From: SHWC01 sp050173345
GTDB lineage: Bacteria > Pseudomonadota > Alphaproteobacteria > UBA828
Reading direction: 5' to 3'
DNA: 64,000 nucleotides
NCBI GenBank assembly: GCA_050173345.1
Contig: JBFXKW010000013.1
Location: forward strand, 10,889-74,888
The translations under genes and the position numbers were made by a program. This document shows positions 41,702 to 50,136 of the stretch, piece by piece. Position 1 is the stretch's first letter; each line of letters starts with the position of its first letter. The notes beneath the pieces are model-generated. The model was given only the letters and a program-made list of their open reading frames with translations. It did not search any database and was not told the DNA's origin.

Positions 41702-44635
41702 ATGTGGGACGACGTATTTCTTCTGTTCATACTCGTCCTTCCTTTCCTAGGCAGCCTCATCGCAGCATTTCTCCGGGCCAACGCGCGCAACGCCGAGGCC
41801 TGGCTCGCCGGCGCGGTCGCGCTGTGCGGGGTGATCTTCGCCGGCGGCTTCTACCCTGCCGTCGCGGACGGCGGCGTCGTCCGCTACGAGGTGGAATGGC
41901 TGCCCTCGCTCGGCATCAATTTCGCGCTCAGGATGGACGGCTTCGCCTGGATGTTCGCCGCGCTGGTGACGGGCGTCGGCTTCCTCGTCGTGATCTATGC
42001 GCGCTACTACATGTCGCCGGCCGACCCGGTGCCGCGCTTCTTTTCCTTCCTGCTCGGCTTCATGGGCTCGATGCTCGGCATCGTGCTCTCCGGCAACCTG
42101 ATCCAGCTCGTCTTCTTCTGGGAGCTGACCAGCCTCTTCTCCTTCCTCCTGATCGGCTACTGGCACAACAACGCGCGGGCGCGCGAGGGCGCGCGCATGG
42201 CGCTCACCGTGACCGCGACGGGCGGGCTCTGCCTGCTCGGCGGCGCGCTCGTGATCGGGCACATCGTCGGCAGCTACGACCTCGACCAGATCCTGATCTC
42301 GGGCCACGAGATCCGCTCGCATGACCTCTATCTTCTCGCGCTCGTCCTCGTCCTGCTCGGCGCGCTGACCAAGAGCGCGCAGTTTCCGTTCCAGTTCTGG
42401 CTGCCGCGCGCGATGGCCGCGCCGACCCCGGTATCGGCCTATCTCCATTCCGCGACCCTGGTGAAGGCCGGCGTGTTCCTGCTCGCGCGGCTCTGGCCGG
42501 TGCTGGCCGGCACCGACGAGTGGTTCTGGATCGTCGGCACGGTCGGCCTCTGCACCTTCCTGCTCGGCGCCTATTTCGCCATCTTCCAGCAGGACCTGAA
42601 GGGCCTGCTCGCCTACTCGACGATCAGCCATCTCGGCCTGATCACGCTGCTGCTCGGCCTCGGCAGCCCGCTCGCAGCAGTCGCCGCTATCTTCCACATG
42701 ATGAACCACGCCACCTTCAAGGCGTCGCTCTTCATGGGCGCCGGCATCATCGACCACGAGACCGGCACCCGCGACATCAGGCGGCTGAGCGGCCTCTACC
42801 GCTTCATGCCGATCACGGCGACGCTCGCCATGGTGGCGGCCGCCGCCATGGCGGGCGTGCCGCTGCTCAACGGCTTCCTCTCCAAGGAGATGTTCTTCGC
42901 GGAGACCATAGAGACTCATGGCGACACCGCGCTCGATGCCGTGCTGCCCTATGCCGCGACCTTGGCCGCCATGTTCAGCGTGGCCTATTCGCTGCGCTTC
43001 ATTCACCAAACCTTCTTCGGCCCGGCGCCGGCCAACCTGCCGCGCACGCCTCATGATCCGCCGCGCTGGATGCTGGTGCCGGTCGCCTCCCTGGTGGCGA
43101 TCTGCCTCGTGGTCGGCATCGTGCCGGCGCTCACCATCGGGCCGGTGCTCAAGGTTGCCGTCCACGCCGTGCTCGGCCCGGACACGCCGGCCTACAGCCT
43201 CGCCATCTGGCACGGCTTCACCCTGCCCCTCCTGATGAGCGTGGCCGCGCTCGCGGGCGGCGCGCTGCTCTACCTCGCCCTGAACCAATACCTGCTGCGC
43301 GCCATCGCGGGCTCGCCGCTGCTGCGCCGCTTCAACGCCCAGCGCATCTTCGACCGGCTGATGGTCGCCCTCTCCTGGCGCGCAGCGAAAGGCGCGTCCA
43401 ACCTGATGGGCACGCAACGCCTCCAGCCGCAATTGCGGCTGCTGGTCAGCGTCGCGATCGTCGCCGCGCTCGGGCCGCTCTATCAGCGCGGCGTGCAGGG
43501 CGGCGGCATCTCCGCCGCCGGCCTCGACCCGATCTTCGCGCTGCTCTGGGCGGTCGGCGCGATCTGCGCGCTCGGCGCGGCCTATCAGGCCAAGTTCCAC
43601 CGGCTCGCCGCGCTCGTCCTGATGGGCGGCGCCGGGCTCGTCACCTGCATCACCTTCGCCTGGTTCTCCGCGCCCGACCTCGCCCTGACCCAGCTCCTGG
43701 TCGAGATCGTCACCACCGTGCTGCTGCTGCTCGGCCTGCGCTGGCTGCCGAAGCGCTTCGCGATCGCGGGCTTCGACGCCAGCCCCGAACTGACGGCCCG
43801 GCTGCGCCGGCTGCGCGACCTCGGCCTCGCGGTGATCGTGGGCGGCGGCATGGCGGCGCTGTCCTACGCGGTGATGACCCGGTCGATGCCGGACAGCATC
43901 TCGCGCTATTTCGTCGAGCGCGCCTATACCGAAGGCGGCGGCGCCAACATCGTCAACGTCATCCTGGTCGACTTCCGCGGCTTCGACACCTTCGGCGAGA
44001 TCACCGTGCTCGGCACCGTGGCGCTCACCGTGTTCGCGCTGCTGCGCCGCTTCCGCCCGGCGCCTGACAACGTCGCCAAGCCCGAGCAGCAGATGGCCCG
44101 CCTGGCGCAGGCCGGCCAGCGGAGCGGCGGACGCTGGGAAGACGTGCTCGCCGACACGCTGCTGGTGCCTGCGCTGATCATGCGCCTGCTCTTCCCGGTC
44201 ATCGCGACCATGGCGATCTACCTCTTCATGCGCGGCCACGACCTGCCGGGCGGCGGCTTCGTCGCCGGGCTCACCATGTCGATCGCCTTCATCCTGCAAT
44301 ACATGACCGGCGGCACCCGCTGGGTCGAGACGCGCCTCACCATCCTGCCCGTCTTGTGGATCGGCCTCGGCCTCACCTTCGCGGTCGGCACCGGGCTCGG
44401 CGCCTGGCTGTTCGGCTTCCCCTTCCTCACCTCGTACGCCACCTATGCCGAGCTTCCGGTCATCGGCACCGTGCCGTTCTCCACCGCCATCATCTTCGAC
44501 CTCGGCGTGTTCACGCTGGTGGTCGGCGCGACCGTGCTGATCCTGATCGCGCTCGCCCACCAGTCGGTGCGCAGCCATCGCGCCGCCAAGACCGAGACGC
44601 CGTCGCCGCTCGCGGTCGCGGCGGGAGGCGACTGA
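41702..44635 (+). CDS. mrpA: Mrp Na+/H+ antiporter, fused subunits A and B
   Basis: The 977-residue membrane protein joins MrpA and MrpB (PhaAB/MnhAB). The first about 450 residues resemble complex I NuoL, with W-E-L-T-S-L-F-S-F-L-L-I-G-Y, K-S-A-Q-F-P-F-Q-F-W-L-P-R-A-M-A-A-P-T-P-V-S-A-Y and L-L-A-Y-S-T-I-S-H. Residues about 620-760 are the MrpA C-terminal part (D-L-A-L-T-Q-L-L-V-E-I-V). The last about 150 residues are MrpB (R-G-H-D-L-P-G-G-G-F-V-A-G-L). The fusion is usual in many Gram-negative mrp operons. The complex exchanges cytoplasmic Na+ for H+ and supports alkali/salt tolerance. Confidence 0.95.
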   Translation: MWDDVFLLFILVLPFLGSLIAAFLRANARNAEAWLAGAVALCGVIFAGGFYPAVADGGVVRYEVEWLPSLGINFALRMDGFAWMFAALVTGVGFLVVIYARYYMSPADPVPRFFSFLLGFMGSMLGIVLSGNLIQLVFFWELTSLFSFLLIGYWHNNARAREGARMALTVTATGGLCLLGGALVIGHIVGSYDLDQILISGHEIRSHDLYLLALVLVLLGALTKSAQFPFQFWLPRAMAAPTPVSAYLHSATLVKAGVFLLARLWPVLAGTDEWFWIVGTVGLCTFLLGAYFAIFQQDLKGLLAYSTISHLGLITLLLGLGSPLAAVAAIFHMMNHATFKASLFMGAGIIDHETGTRDIRRLSGLYRFMPITATLAMVAAAAMAGVPLLNGFLSKEMFFAETIETHGDTALDAVLPYAATLAAMFSVAYSLRFIHQTFFGPAPANLPRTPHDPPRWMLVPVASLVAICLVVGIVPALTIGPVLKVAVHAVLGPDTPAYSLAIWHGFTLPLLMSVAALAGGALLYLALNQYLLRAIAGSPLLRRFNAQRIFDRLMVALSWRAAKGASNLMGTQRLQPQLRLLVSVAIVAALGPLYQRGVQGGGISAAGLDPIFALLWAVGAICALGAAYQAKFHRLAALVLMGGAGLVTCITFAWFSAPDLALTQLLVEIVTTVLLLLGLRWLPKRFAIAGFDASPELTARLRRLRDLGLAVIVGGGMAALSYAVMTRSMPDSISRYFVERAYTEGGGANIVNVILVDFRGFDTFGEITVLGTVALTVFALLRRFRPAPDNVAKPEQQMARLAQAGQRSGGRWEDVLADTLLVPALIMRLLFPVIATMAIYLFMRGHDLPGGGFVAGLTMSIAFILQYMTGGTRWVETRLTILPVLWIGLGLTFAVGTGLGAWLFGFPFLTSYATYAELPVIGTVPFSTAIIFDLGVFTLVVGATVLILIALAHQSVRSHRAAKTETPSPLAVAAGGD

Positions 44636-44979
44636 TGGAGCTCGTGCTCGCGCTCGGCATCGGCGCGCTCGCCGGCTCGGGCGTCTGGCTGCTGATGCGG
44701 CCGCGCACCTACCAGGTGATCATCGGCCTGTCGCTGCTCTCCTATGCGGTCAACCTCTTCATCTTCGGCATGGGGCGGCTGCGCATCGACGCCCCGCCGA
44801 TCCTCGAGCCCGGCACGATCGGCGATCCCGCGCAGCACGACGACCCGATTCCCCAGGCACTGGTGCTGACCGCGATCGTCATCGGCTTCGCGACCACGGC
44901 GCTCTTCCTCGTGGTGCTGCTCGCGACGCGCGGGCTGACCGGCACCGACCATGTCGACGGCCGGGAGAGGAAGCGATGA
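44635..44979 (+). CDS. mrpC: Mrp antiporter subunit C
   Basis: The 114-residue subunit is NuoK-like with three membrane helices. The signature D-P-I-P-Q-A-L-V-L-T-A-I-V-I-G-F is near residues 68-83. The ATG at 44635 shares a base with the mrpA stop (TGATG) and is preceded by GGAGG. A longer frame in register reaches upstream into mrpA and is not the gene. Confidence 0.95.
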   Translation: MELVLALGIGALAGSGVWLLMRPRTYQVIIGLSLLSYAVNLFIFGMGRLRIDAPPILEPGTIGDPAQHDDPIPQALVLTAIVIGFATTALFLVVLLATRGLTGTDHVDGRERKR

Positions 44980-46622
44980 GCGGCGCGCTGAGCCACCTCA
45001 TCCTCGCCCCCATCGTGCTGCCGCTGGTCGCCGGCACCCTGATGCTGCTGTTCGACCGGCGCCGCCGCTCGCCGAGGGCGGCGATCGGCCTTTCGGCCGT
45101 CATCGCGCTCATGGCGACCGCGGCTACCCTGCTCTATCTGAGCTGGACGGAAGATGCCGGGGCCGCCTTCCGGCCGAGCGTCTACCTGCTCGGCAACTGG
45201 CCGGCGCCGTTCGGCATCGTCCTCGTGCTCGACCAGCTCTCGGCGCTCATGCTGGTGCTGACCAGCATCCTGGCGCTTGCCTCGCTCGTCTTCTCGCTGG
45301 CGCGCTGGCACCGCGCCGGCGTGCATTTCCACCCGCTCTTCCAGTTCCTGCTGATGGGGCTGAACGGCGCCTTCCTGACCGGCGACCTGTTCAACCTGTT
45401 CGTCTTCTTCGAGGTGACGCTGGCGGCGTCCTACGGCCTGGTGCTGCACGGCTCAGGGATAAACCGCGTCAAGGCGGGCATGCACTACATCGCGATCAAC
45501 CTGACCGCGGCCGCGCTCTTCCTGGTCGGCGTCAGCCTGCTCTACGGCGTCACCGGCACGCTCAACATGGCGGACCTCGCGGTGCGCGCGGCGCAGGTCA
45601 AGCCCGAGGACCGCATGCTCTTGGAAACCGGCGCAGCGCTGCTCGGCGTCGCCTTCCTGGTCAAGGCCGGCATGTGGCCGCTCGGCTTCTGGCTGCCGAC
45701 CGCCTACACGGCGGCGAGCCCACCGGTCGCCGCAATCTTCGCGATCATGAGCAAGGTCGGCGTCTATGCGGTGCTCCGGCTCTGGCTCCTGCTGTTCGGC
45801 AATGGCGGGAGCGAATCCGCCGGCTTCGGCGCGGACTGGCTGCTCTATGGCGGCATGATGACGATCGTCTTCGGCATGATCGGCATCCTGGCCTCGCAGG
45901 ACACGGCGCGGCTCGCCGGCTTCACGGTGCTTGTATCGTCCGGGACGCTGCTCGCCGCGATCGGCACCAACCAGGTCGGCGTCACCGCGGGCGCGCTGTT
46001 CTACCTGGTCAGCTCGACCATCACGATCAGCGCCTTCTTCCTCCTGATCGAGCTGGTCGAGCGCGGCCGCGGCTACGGCGCCGACATCCTCGCCGTCACC
46101 AGCGAGGCGTTCGGCGAGGGAGACGAAGCCGAGCTGCCGGACGAAGACGAGGCCGGCACGCCGATCCCCGCGACCATGGCGGTGCTCGGCATCGCCTTCC
46201 TGTGCTGCGCGGTGCTGCTGTCGGGCGCGCCGCCGCTCTCGGGCTTCATCGCGAAGTTCGCGGTGCTCTCCGGCCTGTTCCACTTCGGCGAGGAAGTGGG
46301 CGCCGGCGTCATCAGCGCCCAGAACTGGGCGTTCGTCGTCCTCCTCATCGTCTCCGGCCTCGCGGTCCTGATCGCCATGATCCGCGCCGGCATCCGCTCG
46401 TTCTGGAGCCCGGTCGAACGCGAGGTGCCGCGGGTCGGCGTGGTCGAGATGGCGCCGGTCGCGGCCCTGCTCCTGCTCTGCGTGACCATGACGGTGCAGG
46501 CCGGCCCGGTGATGCGCTACATGGAGGCGACGGCGCGCTCGCTGCATGACCCGGTGCGCTATGTCGAGGACGTGCTGTCGGCGCCGCGCGTCGCTGCCAG
46601 CGACGCGGAGGCCGGGCCATGA
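44976..46622 (+). CDS. mrpD: Mrp antiporter subunit D
   Basis: The 548-residue subunit is the NuoM/N-like proton-translocating unit, with about 14 membrane segments. Landmarks are L-F-V-F-F-E-V-T-L-A-A-S-Y-G-L with the key Glu, F-L-V-K-A-G-M-W-P-L-G-F-W-L-P with a Lys, and P-P-L-S-G-F-I-A-K. A cytoplasmic acidic insertion near residues 370-395 (E-G-D-E-A-E-L-P-D-E-D-E) lies before the last helices. Starts in the ATGA overlap with mrpC. Confidence 0.95.
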   Translation: MSGALSHLILAPIVLPLVAGTLMLLFDRRRRSPRAAIGLSAVIALMATAATLLYLSWTEDAGAAFRPSVYLLGNWPAPFGIVLVLDQLSALMLVLTSILALASLVFSLARWHRAGVHFHPLFQFLLMGLNGAFLTGDLFNLFVFFEVTLAASYGLVLHGSGINRVKAGMHYIAINLTAAALFLVGVSLLYGVTGTLNMADLAVRAAQVKPEDRMLLETGAALLGVAFLVKAGMWPLGFWLPTAYTAASPPVAAIFAIMSKVGVYAVLRLWLLLFGNGGSESAGFGADWLLYGGMMTIVFGMIGILASQDTARLAGFTVLVSSGTLLAAIGTNQVGVTAGALFYLVSSTITISAFFLLIELVERGRGYGADILAVTSEAFGEGDEAELPDEDEAGTPIPATMAVLGIAFLCCAVLLSGAPPLSGFIAKFAVLSGLFHFGEEVGAGVISAQNWAFVVLLIVSGLAVLIAMIRAGIRSFWSPVEREVPRVGVVEMAPVAALLLLCVTMTVQAGPVMRYMEATARSLHDPVRYVEDVLSAPRVAASDAEAGP

Positions 46623-47110
46623 TCAGGCGCTGGCTGCCCTTCCCGCTGCTCTCGGCCTTCATCTTCGGCATGTGGCTGCTGCTCAACCAGAGCCTGTCGT
46701 CCGGCCATCTCATCCTCGGCGCGGGACTCGCCATAGGTGGCGCGCTGTTCGTGACGGCGCTCGCGGTGCCGCGCATCCGCCTGCGCCGCCCGCTTGCGCT
46801 GGCGAAGCTCCTGGCCGTCGTGCTGCGCGACATCATCCGCTCCAACATCGCGGTGGCGCGCATCATCCTCGGGCCCCGCCTGCCGAACGAGATCTCGGGC
46901 TTCGTCGACGTGCCGCTCGAGCTGCGCGCGCCCTACGGCCTCGCGCTGCTCGCCATCATCATCACGGCGACGCCGGGCACGCTCTGGGTGAGCTTCGATT
47001 CGCGGCGGGGCATCCTGACCATCCACGTGCTCGACCTGGTCGACGAGAACGCCTGGATCAGGCTGATCAAGCATCGCTATGAAAGGTTATTGAGGGAGGC
47101 CTTCGAATGA
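46619..47110 (+). CDS. mrpE: Mrp antiporter subunit E
   Basis: The 163-residue subunit has two N-terminal membrane helices (P-L-L-S-A-F-I-F-G-M-W-L-L-L-N-Q) and a soluble C-domain with V-L-R-D-I-I-R-S-N-I-A-V-A and T-A-T-P-G-T-L-W-V, the family motif. ATGA overlap with mrpD and with mrpF. Confidence 0.93.
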   Translation: MIRRWLPFPLLSAFIFGMWLLLNQSLSSGHLILGAGLAIGGALFVTALAVPRIRLRRPLALAKLLAVVLRDIIRSNIAVARIILGPRLPNEISGFVDVPLELRAPYGLALLAIIITATPGTLWVSFDSRRGILTIHVLDLVDENAWIRLIKHRYERLLREAFE

Positions 47111-47388
47111 GCGCGGCGGTATTGAGCTGGGCGCTGGTGGCGGCGCAGATCATGCTGGTGATGGCCATGGCCTGCGCGGCCTTCCGCCTGATCAGGGGGC
47201 CGCGTGCGCAGGACCGCATCCTCGGGCTCGACACCCTCTACGTCAACGCCATGCTGTTCCTGATCGCGCTCGGCATCAGCGACGGCAACACGCTCTATTT
47301 CGAGATCGCGCTCATCATCGCGCTGCTCGGCTTCGTCGCGACCGTGGCGCTCGCAAAGTTCCTGCTGCGGGGCGAGGTGATCGAATGA
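47107..47388 (+). CDS. mrpF: Mrp antiporter subunit F
   Basis: The 93-residue subunit has three membrane helices, R-G-P-R-A-Q-D-R-I-L-G-L-D-T between the first two (the family motif) and a final V-A-L-A-K-F-L. Overlaps mrpE and mrpG by four bases each. Confidence 0.93.
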   Translation: MSAAVLSWALVAAQIMLVMAMACAAFRLIRGPRAQDRILGLDTLYVNAMLFLIALGISDGNTLYFEIALIIALLGFVATVALAKFLLRGEVIE

Positions 47389-47744
47389 TGATGCACGAGA
47401 TCGACCTGCCGGCCTGGGCCGCCTGGCTCACCGCGCTGCTCGTGGTGCTCGGCGCGGGACTCACCCTGATCGGCTCCTTCGGCCTGATCCGGCTCGGCGA
47501 CTTCTTCCAGCGCGTCCACGCGCCGACGCTCGGCACCACGCTCGGCGCCGGCGCGCTGCTGCTCGCCTCGATGATCTGCTTCTCGGTGCTCGAGACGCGC
47601 CTCGTCCTGCACGAGGCGCTGCTCGCCGTGTTCGTGACCGTGACCACGCCGGTGACGCTCATCCTGCTCGTCAAGGCCGCCCGCAGCCGCCCCGACGATG
47701 AAGCCGCCCCTCCCGCCCCCGACGCGAAGGACGAAGCCGGCTGA
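47385..47744 (+). CDS. mrpG: Mrp antiporter subunit G
   Basis: The 119-residue subunit has three helices with the conserved G-L-I-R-L-G-D-F-F-Q-R-V-H-A-P-T motif near residues 30-45 and a charged C-terminal tail rich in Asp, Glu and Pro. It closes the seven-function operon, which is tightly overlapped throughout, so all subunits are made from one transcript. Confidence 0.94.
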   Translation: MMMHEIDLPAWAAWLTALLVVLGAGLTLIGSFGLIRLGDFFQRVHAPTLGTTLGAGALLLASMICFSVLETRLVLHEALLAVFVTVTTPVTLILLVKAARSRPDDEAAPPAPDAKDEAG

Positions 47745-47827
47745 TACCGGGCCTCTCGGCCGGCGCGGCCTCCCTCGACTTCCCTGCGCCGATCGGCCCA
47801 TGATGGCCGGCGAAGGGTGGGGAGCCG

Positions 47828-49348
47828 ATGGTCGCGCACATCAACACGGTGGCCTTCCAGGGCATCGAGGCCGCGCCGGTCGACGTGCAGGTGCATATCG
47901 GCTCGGGGCTGCCCGCCTTCGCGGTGGTCGGCCTGCCCGACAAGGCGGTCGGCGAATCGCGCGAGCGGGTCCGCGCTGCGCTCAGCTCGCTCGGCCTCTC
48001 GCTGCCGCCGAAGCGCATCACGGTCAACCTCGCGCCGGCCGACATCCAGAAGGAGGGCAGCCATTACGACCTGCCGATCGCGCTCGCGCTGCTGGTCGCG
48101 ATGGACGTGCTGCCGGGCGAGGAGCTCGCGGGCTATGCCGCGCTCGGCGAGCTTGGCCTCGACGGCGCCTTGATCCCGGTGGCGGGCGTGCTGCCGGCGG
48201 CGATCGCGGCCAATGCCGCGGGCCTCGGCATCGTCTGCCCTTTCGCCAATGGCGGCGAGGCGGCCTGGGGCGGCGGCAAGGAGGTGCTCGCGCCGAAGAC
48301 GCTGCTCGCCCTGATCAACCACTTCAAGGGAACGCAGCTGCTCGGCCGGCCCGAGCCGGTCTTCGTCGATGACGGCAGGGACTATCCCGACCTTCGCGAC
48401 GTGAAGGGGCAGGAGACCGCCAAGCGCGCGATCGAGATCGCGGCGGCCGGCGGCCATCACCTCCTGATGATCGGGCCGCCCGGCGCCGGCAAGTCGATGC
48501 TGGCCTCGCGGCTGCCCGGGCTGCTGCCGCCGCTCGAGCCCGAGGAGGCGCTCGAGGTCAGCCTGATCGCCTCGGTCGCGGGCAAGCTGGTCGACGGCCG
48601 GCTGACGCGGCGCCGCCCGTTCCGCGAGCCGCACCACTCGATCTCGATGCCCGCTTTGGTCGGCGGCGGCCTGCGCGCGAAGCCGGGCGAAGTCTCGCTC
48701 GCCCATCAGGGCGTGCTGTTTCTCGACGAGCTGCCCGAATTCCCGCGCCAGGTGCTGGACGCGCTGCGCCAGCCGATCGAGGCCGGGCGCGTCACGGTCG
48801 CGCGGGCCAACGCGCATGTCAGCTACCCGAGCCGGTTCGGCCTGATCTGCGCGATGAACCCGTGCCGCTGCGGCTACCTGTCCGATCCTTCGAGGGCGTG
48901 CTCGCGGGCGCCCAGATGCGCGGTCGACTACCAGTCGCGCATCTCGGGGCCGCTCTATGACCGCATCGACCTGCATGTCGAGGTGGGCGAGCTCTCGGCG
49001 GGCGACCTGGCGTTGCCGCCGCCGGCCGAAGGCTCGCGCGAGGTCGCGAACCGCGTCGCGCGCGTGCGCGCCGCGCAGGCCGCCCGCTACAAGGAGCGCG
49101 GCGCGTTCCCGAAGGTGCGCACCAACGCCGAGGCCGAGGGCGAGCTGCTCGAAGCCGTGGCGGCGCCCGACCAGGCCGGCAGGAGCCTGCTCGGCGAGGC
49201 GGTCGACCGGCTCAAGCTCTCCGCCCGCGGCTATCACCGCGTGATGCGCGTCGCGCGCACGCTTGCCGACCTCGACGGCTCGCCCGGCGTCAAGCGGCTC
49301 CACATCGCCGAGGCGCTCTCCTACCGCCGGATCGAGCTGCCACGCTGA
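47828..49348 (+). CDS. ComM/YifB-family Mg-chelatase-like AAA ATPase
   Basis: The 506-residue product has the N-terminal ChlI-like domain (V-Q-V-H-I-G-S-G-L-P-A-F-A-V-V-G-L-P-D), the AAA+ core with Walker A G-P-P-G-A-G-K-S-M near residue 215 and Walker B G-V-L-F-L-D-E-L-P-E-F, and a zinc-like C-R-C-G-Y segment with two further cysteines (C-S-R-A-P-R-C). The C-terminal Mg-chelatase helical domain contains L-S-A-R-G-Y-H-R. Homologue ComM drives branch migration during natural transformation; YifB may have a broader role. Stands alone after the Mrp operon. Confidence 0.93.
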   Translation: MVAHINTVAFQGIEAAPVDVQVHIGSGLPAFAVVGLPDKAVGESRERVRAALSSLGLSLPPKRITVNLAPADIQKEGSHYDLPIALALLVAMDVLPGEELAGYAALGELGLDGALIPVAGVLPAAIAANAAGLGIVCPFANGGEAAWGGGKEVLAPKTLLALINHFKGTQLLGRPEPVFVDDGRDYPDLRDVKGQETAKRAIEIAAAGGHHLLMIGPPGAGKSMLASRLPGLLPPLEPEEALEVSLIASVAGKLVDGRLTRRRPFREPHHSISMPALVGGGLRAKPGEVSLAHQGVLFLDELPEFPRQVLDALRQPIEAGRVTVARANAHVSYPSRFGLICAMNPCRCGYLSDPSRACSRAPRCAVDYQSRISGPLYDRIDLHVEVGELSAGDLALPPPAEGSREVANRVARVRAAQAARYKERGAFPKVRTNAEAEGELLEAVAAPDQAGRSLLGEAVDRLKLSARGYHRVMRVARTLADLDGSPGVKRLHIAEALSYRRIELPR

Positions 49349-49482
49349 GGCGCCGCTTCGCGGCGTGCGCACGAAGACACGGATTTCTTCCTTGAACCGC
49401 CGCGTTGCCGGCGGGCCATGATGCCGCTTCCTTACGAGGTCGTCCGGCAAGCGCCGGACCGGTTGAGGCGGGAGGGATCGCG

Positions 49483-49830
49483 ATGGCCCGGGCCGATTTC
49501 AACATGATTCGCTTCGATCAGGAGTTCACCGCCGGTTCGCCCTCGGCGACCAAGCAGTTCCCCATCGAGGGAAACGCCGTGCCGATCGACGACGCCTACC
49601 TGCTCATCCAGGTTCAGGGCGTCGCATCGCCCCATGCGATCCAGATCAACGGCACGGTGCTCGAGGCCGGCGGCCTGGTGCCGGCGCCGGGCAGCAGCCA
49701 AGCCTGGCGCGTGGGCATGAACCGCATTCCGCCCGGCATCCTCAAGCTAGGCGCGAACACGATCACGATCGTGCGGCACGGCAATGACGATTTCCGCGTC
49801 GGTTGGGTCGTGGTGAACTGGCGGGAATAG
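49483..49830 (+). CDS. Small beta-rich protein of unknown function
   Basis: The 115-residue product starts M-A-R-A-D-F-N-M-I-R-F-D-Q-E-F with GGGAGGG six bases upstream. It is almost entirely predicted beta: D-A-Y-L-L-I-Q-V-Q-G-V, A-I-Q-I-N-G-T-V-L, then L-G-A-N-T-I-T-I-V-R and W-V-V-V-N-W-R-E at the end. The I-N-G ... N-x-I-x-I pattern recalls jelly-roll carbohydrate-binding or adhesion modules. No signal peptide, so it would be cytoplasmic unless exported by a non-classical route. I do not recognise a family. Confidence 0.75.
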   Translation: MARADFNMIRFDQEFTAGSPSATKQFPIEGNAVPIDDAYLLIQVQGVASPHAIQINGTVLEAGGLVPAPGSSQAWRVGMNRIPPGILKLGANTITIVRHGNDDFRVGWVVVNWRE

Positions 49831-49963
49831 CCGACGCGCCTCCGCCTTGCCGCGGTCGATCCTGATGGCCTTCATGCGCTTCCTCCGATGCGCGTGAGAC
49901 GGCCCTCCCCTCAAGGGTCAACCTGGAGCGGATTCGCACCCGCGCGCGAAGGGTTCTTTCCGC

Positions 49964-49992
49964 ACCGGCCCACTCGTCACGCGTGGGCCGGT
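49964..49992. terminator. Possible hairpin terminator after the beta-rich protein
   Basis: ACCGGCCCAC (49964-49973) and GTGGGCCGGT (49983-49992) form a 10-bp stem with a 9-base loop, followed by only TTC. It lies 134 bases downstream of the beta-rich protein gene. The stem is strong but the T tract is short, so intrinsic termination is uncertain. The remainder of the 306-base gap up to 50137 holds the family-B repeat and nothing else identifiable. Confidence 0.35.
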
Positions 49993-50017
49993 TTCAGGCT
50001 TCCGGGAGGACGCCGCC

Positions 50018-50120
50018 TTTCATCGTCATGCCCCGCGAAGGCGGGGCATCCAGGGGCAACGGCAGGGCGTTTTCAAGGACTCCTGGATCGCCCGGTCAAG
50101 TCGGGCGATGACGATGAAAG
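50018..50120. repeat. Family B dispersed palindrome
   Basis: The outer arms CTTTCATCGTCATG and CGATGACGATGAAAG extend the pairing beyond the usual repeat. Inner arms are CCCCGCGAAGGCGGGG and CGCCCGG-TCAA-GTCGGGCG. It lies between the beta-rich protein gene and the stop of the protease gene on the opposite strand. Confidence 0.85.
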
Positions 50121-50136
50121 ACGAAGCGCCCGATCG

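Noticed and set aside
41747..44578. A 943-codon open frame on the minus strand across mrpA
   Set aside because: It is exactly antisense to a well-matched MrpA-MrpB gene. Its product is dominated by Arg, Glu, His and Ala, the usual result of reading a GC-rich gene backwards.
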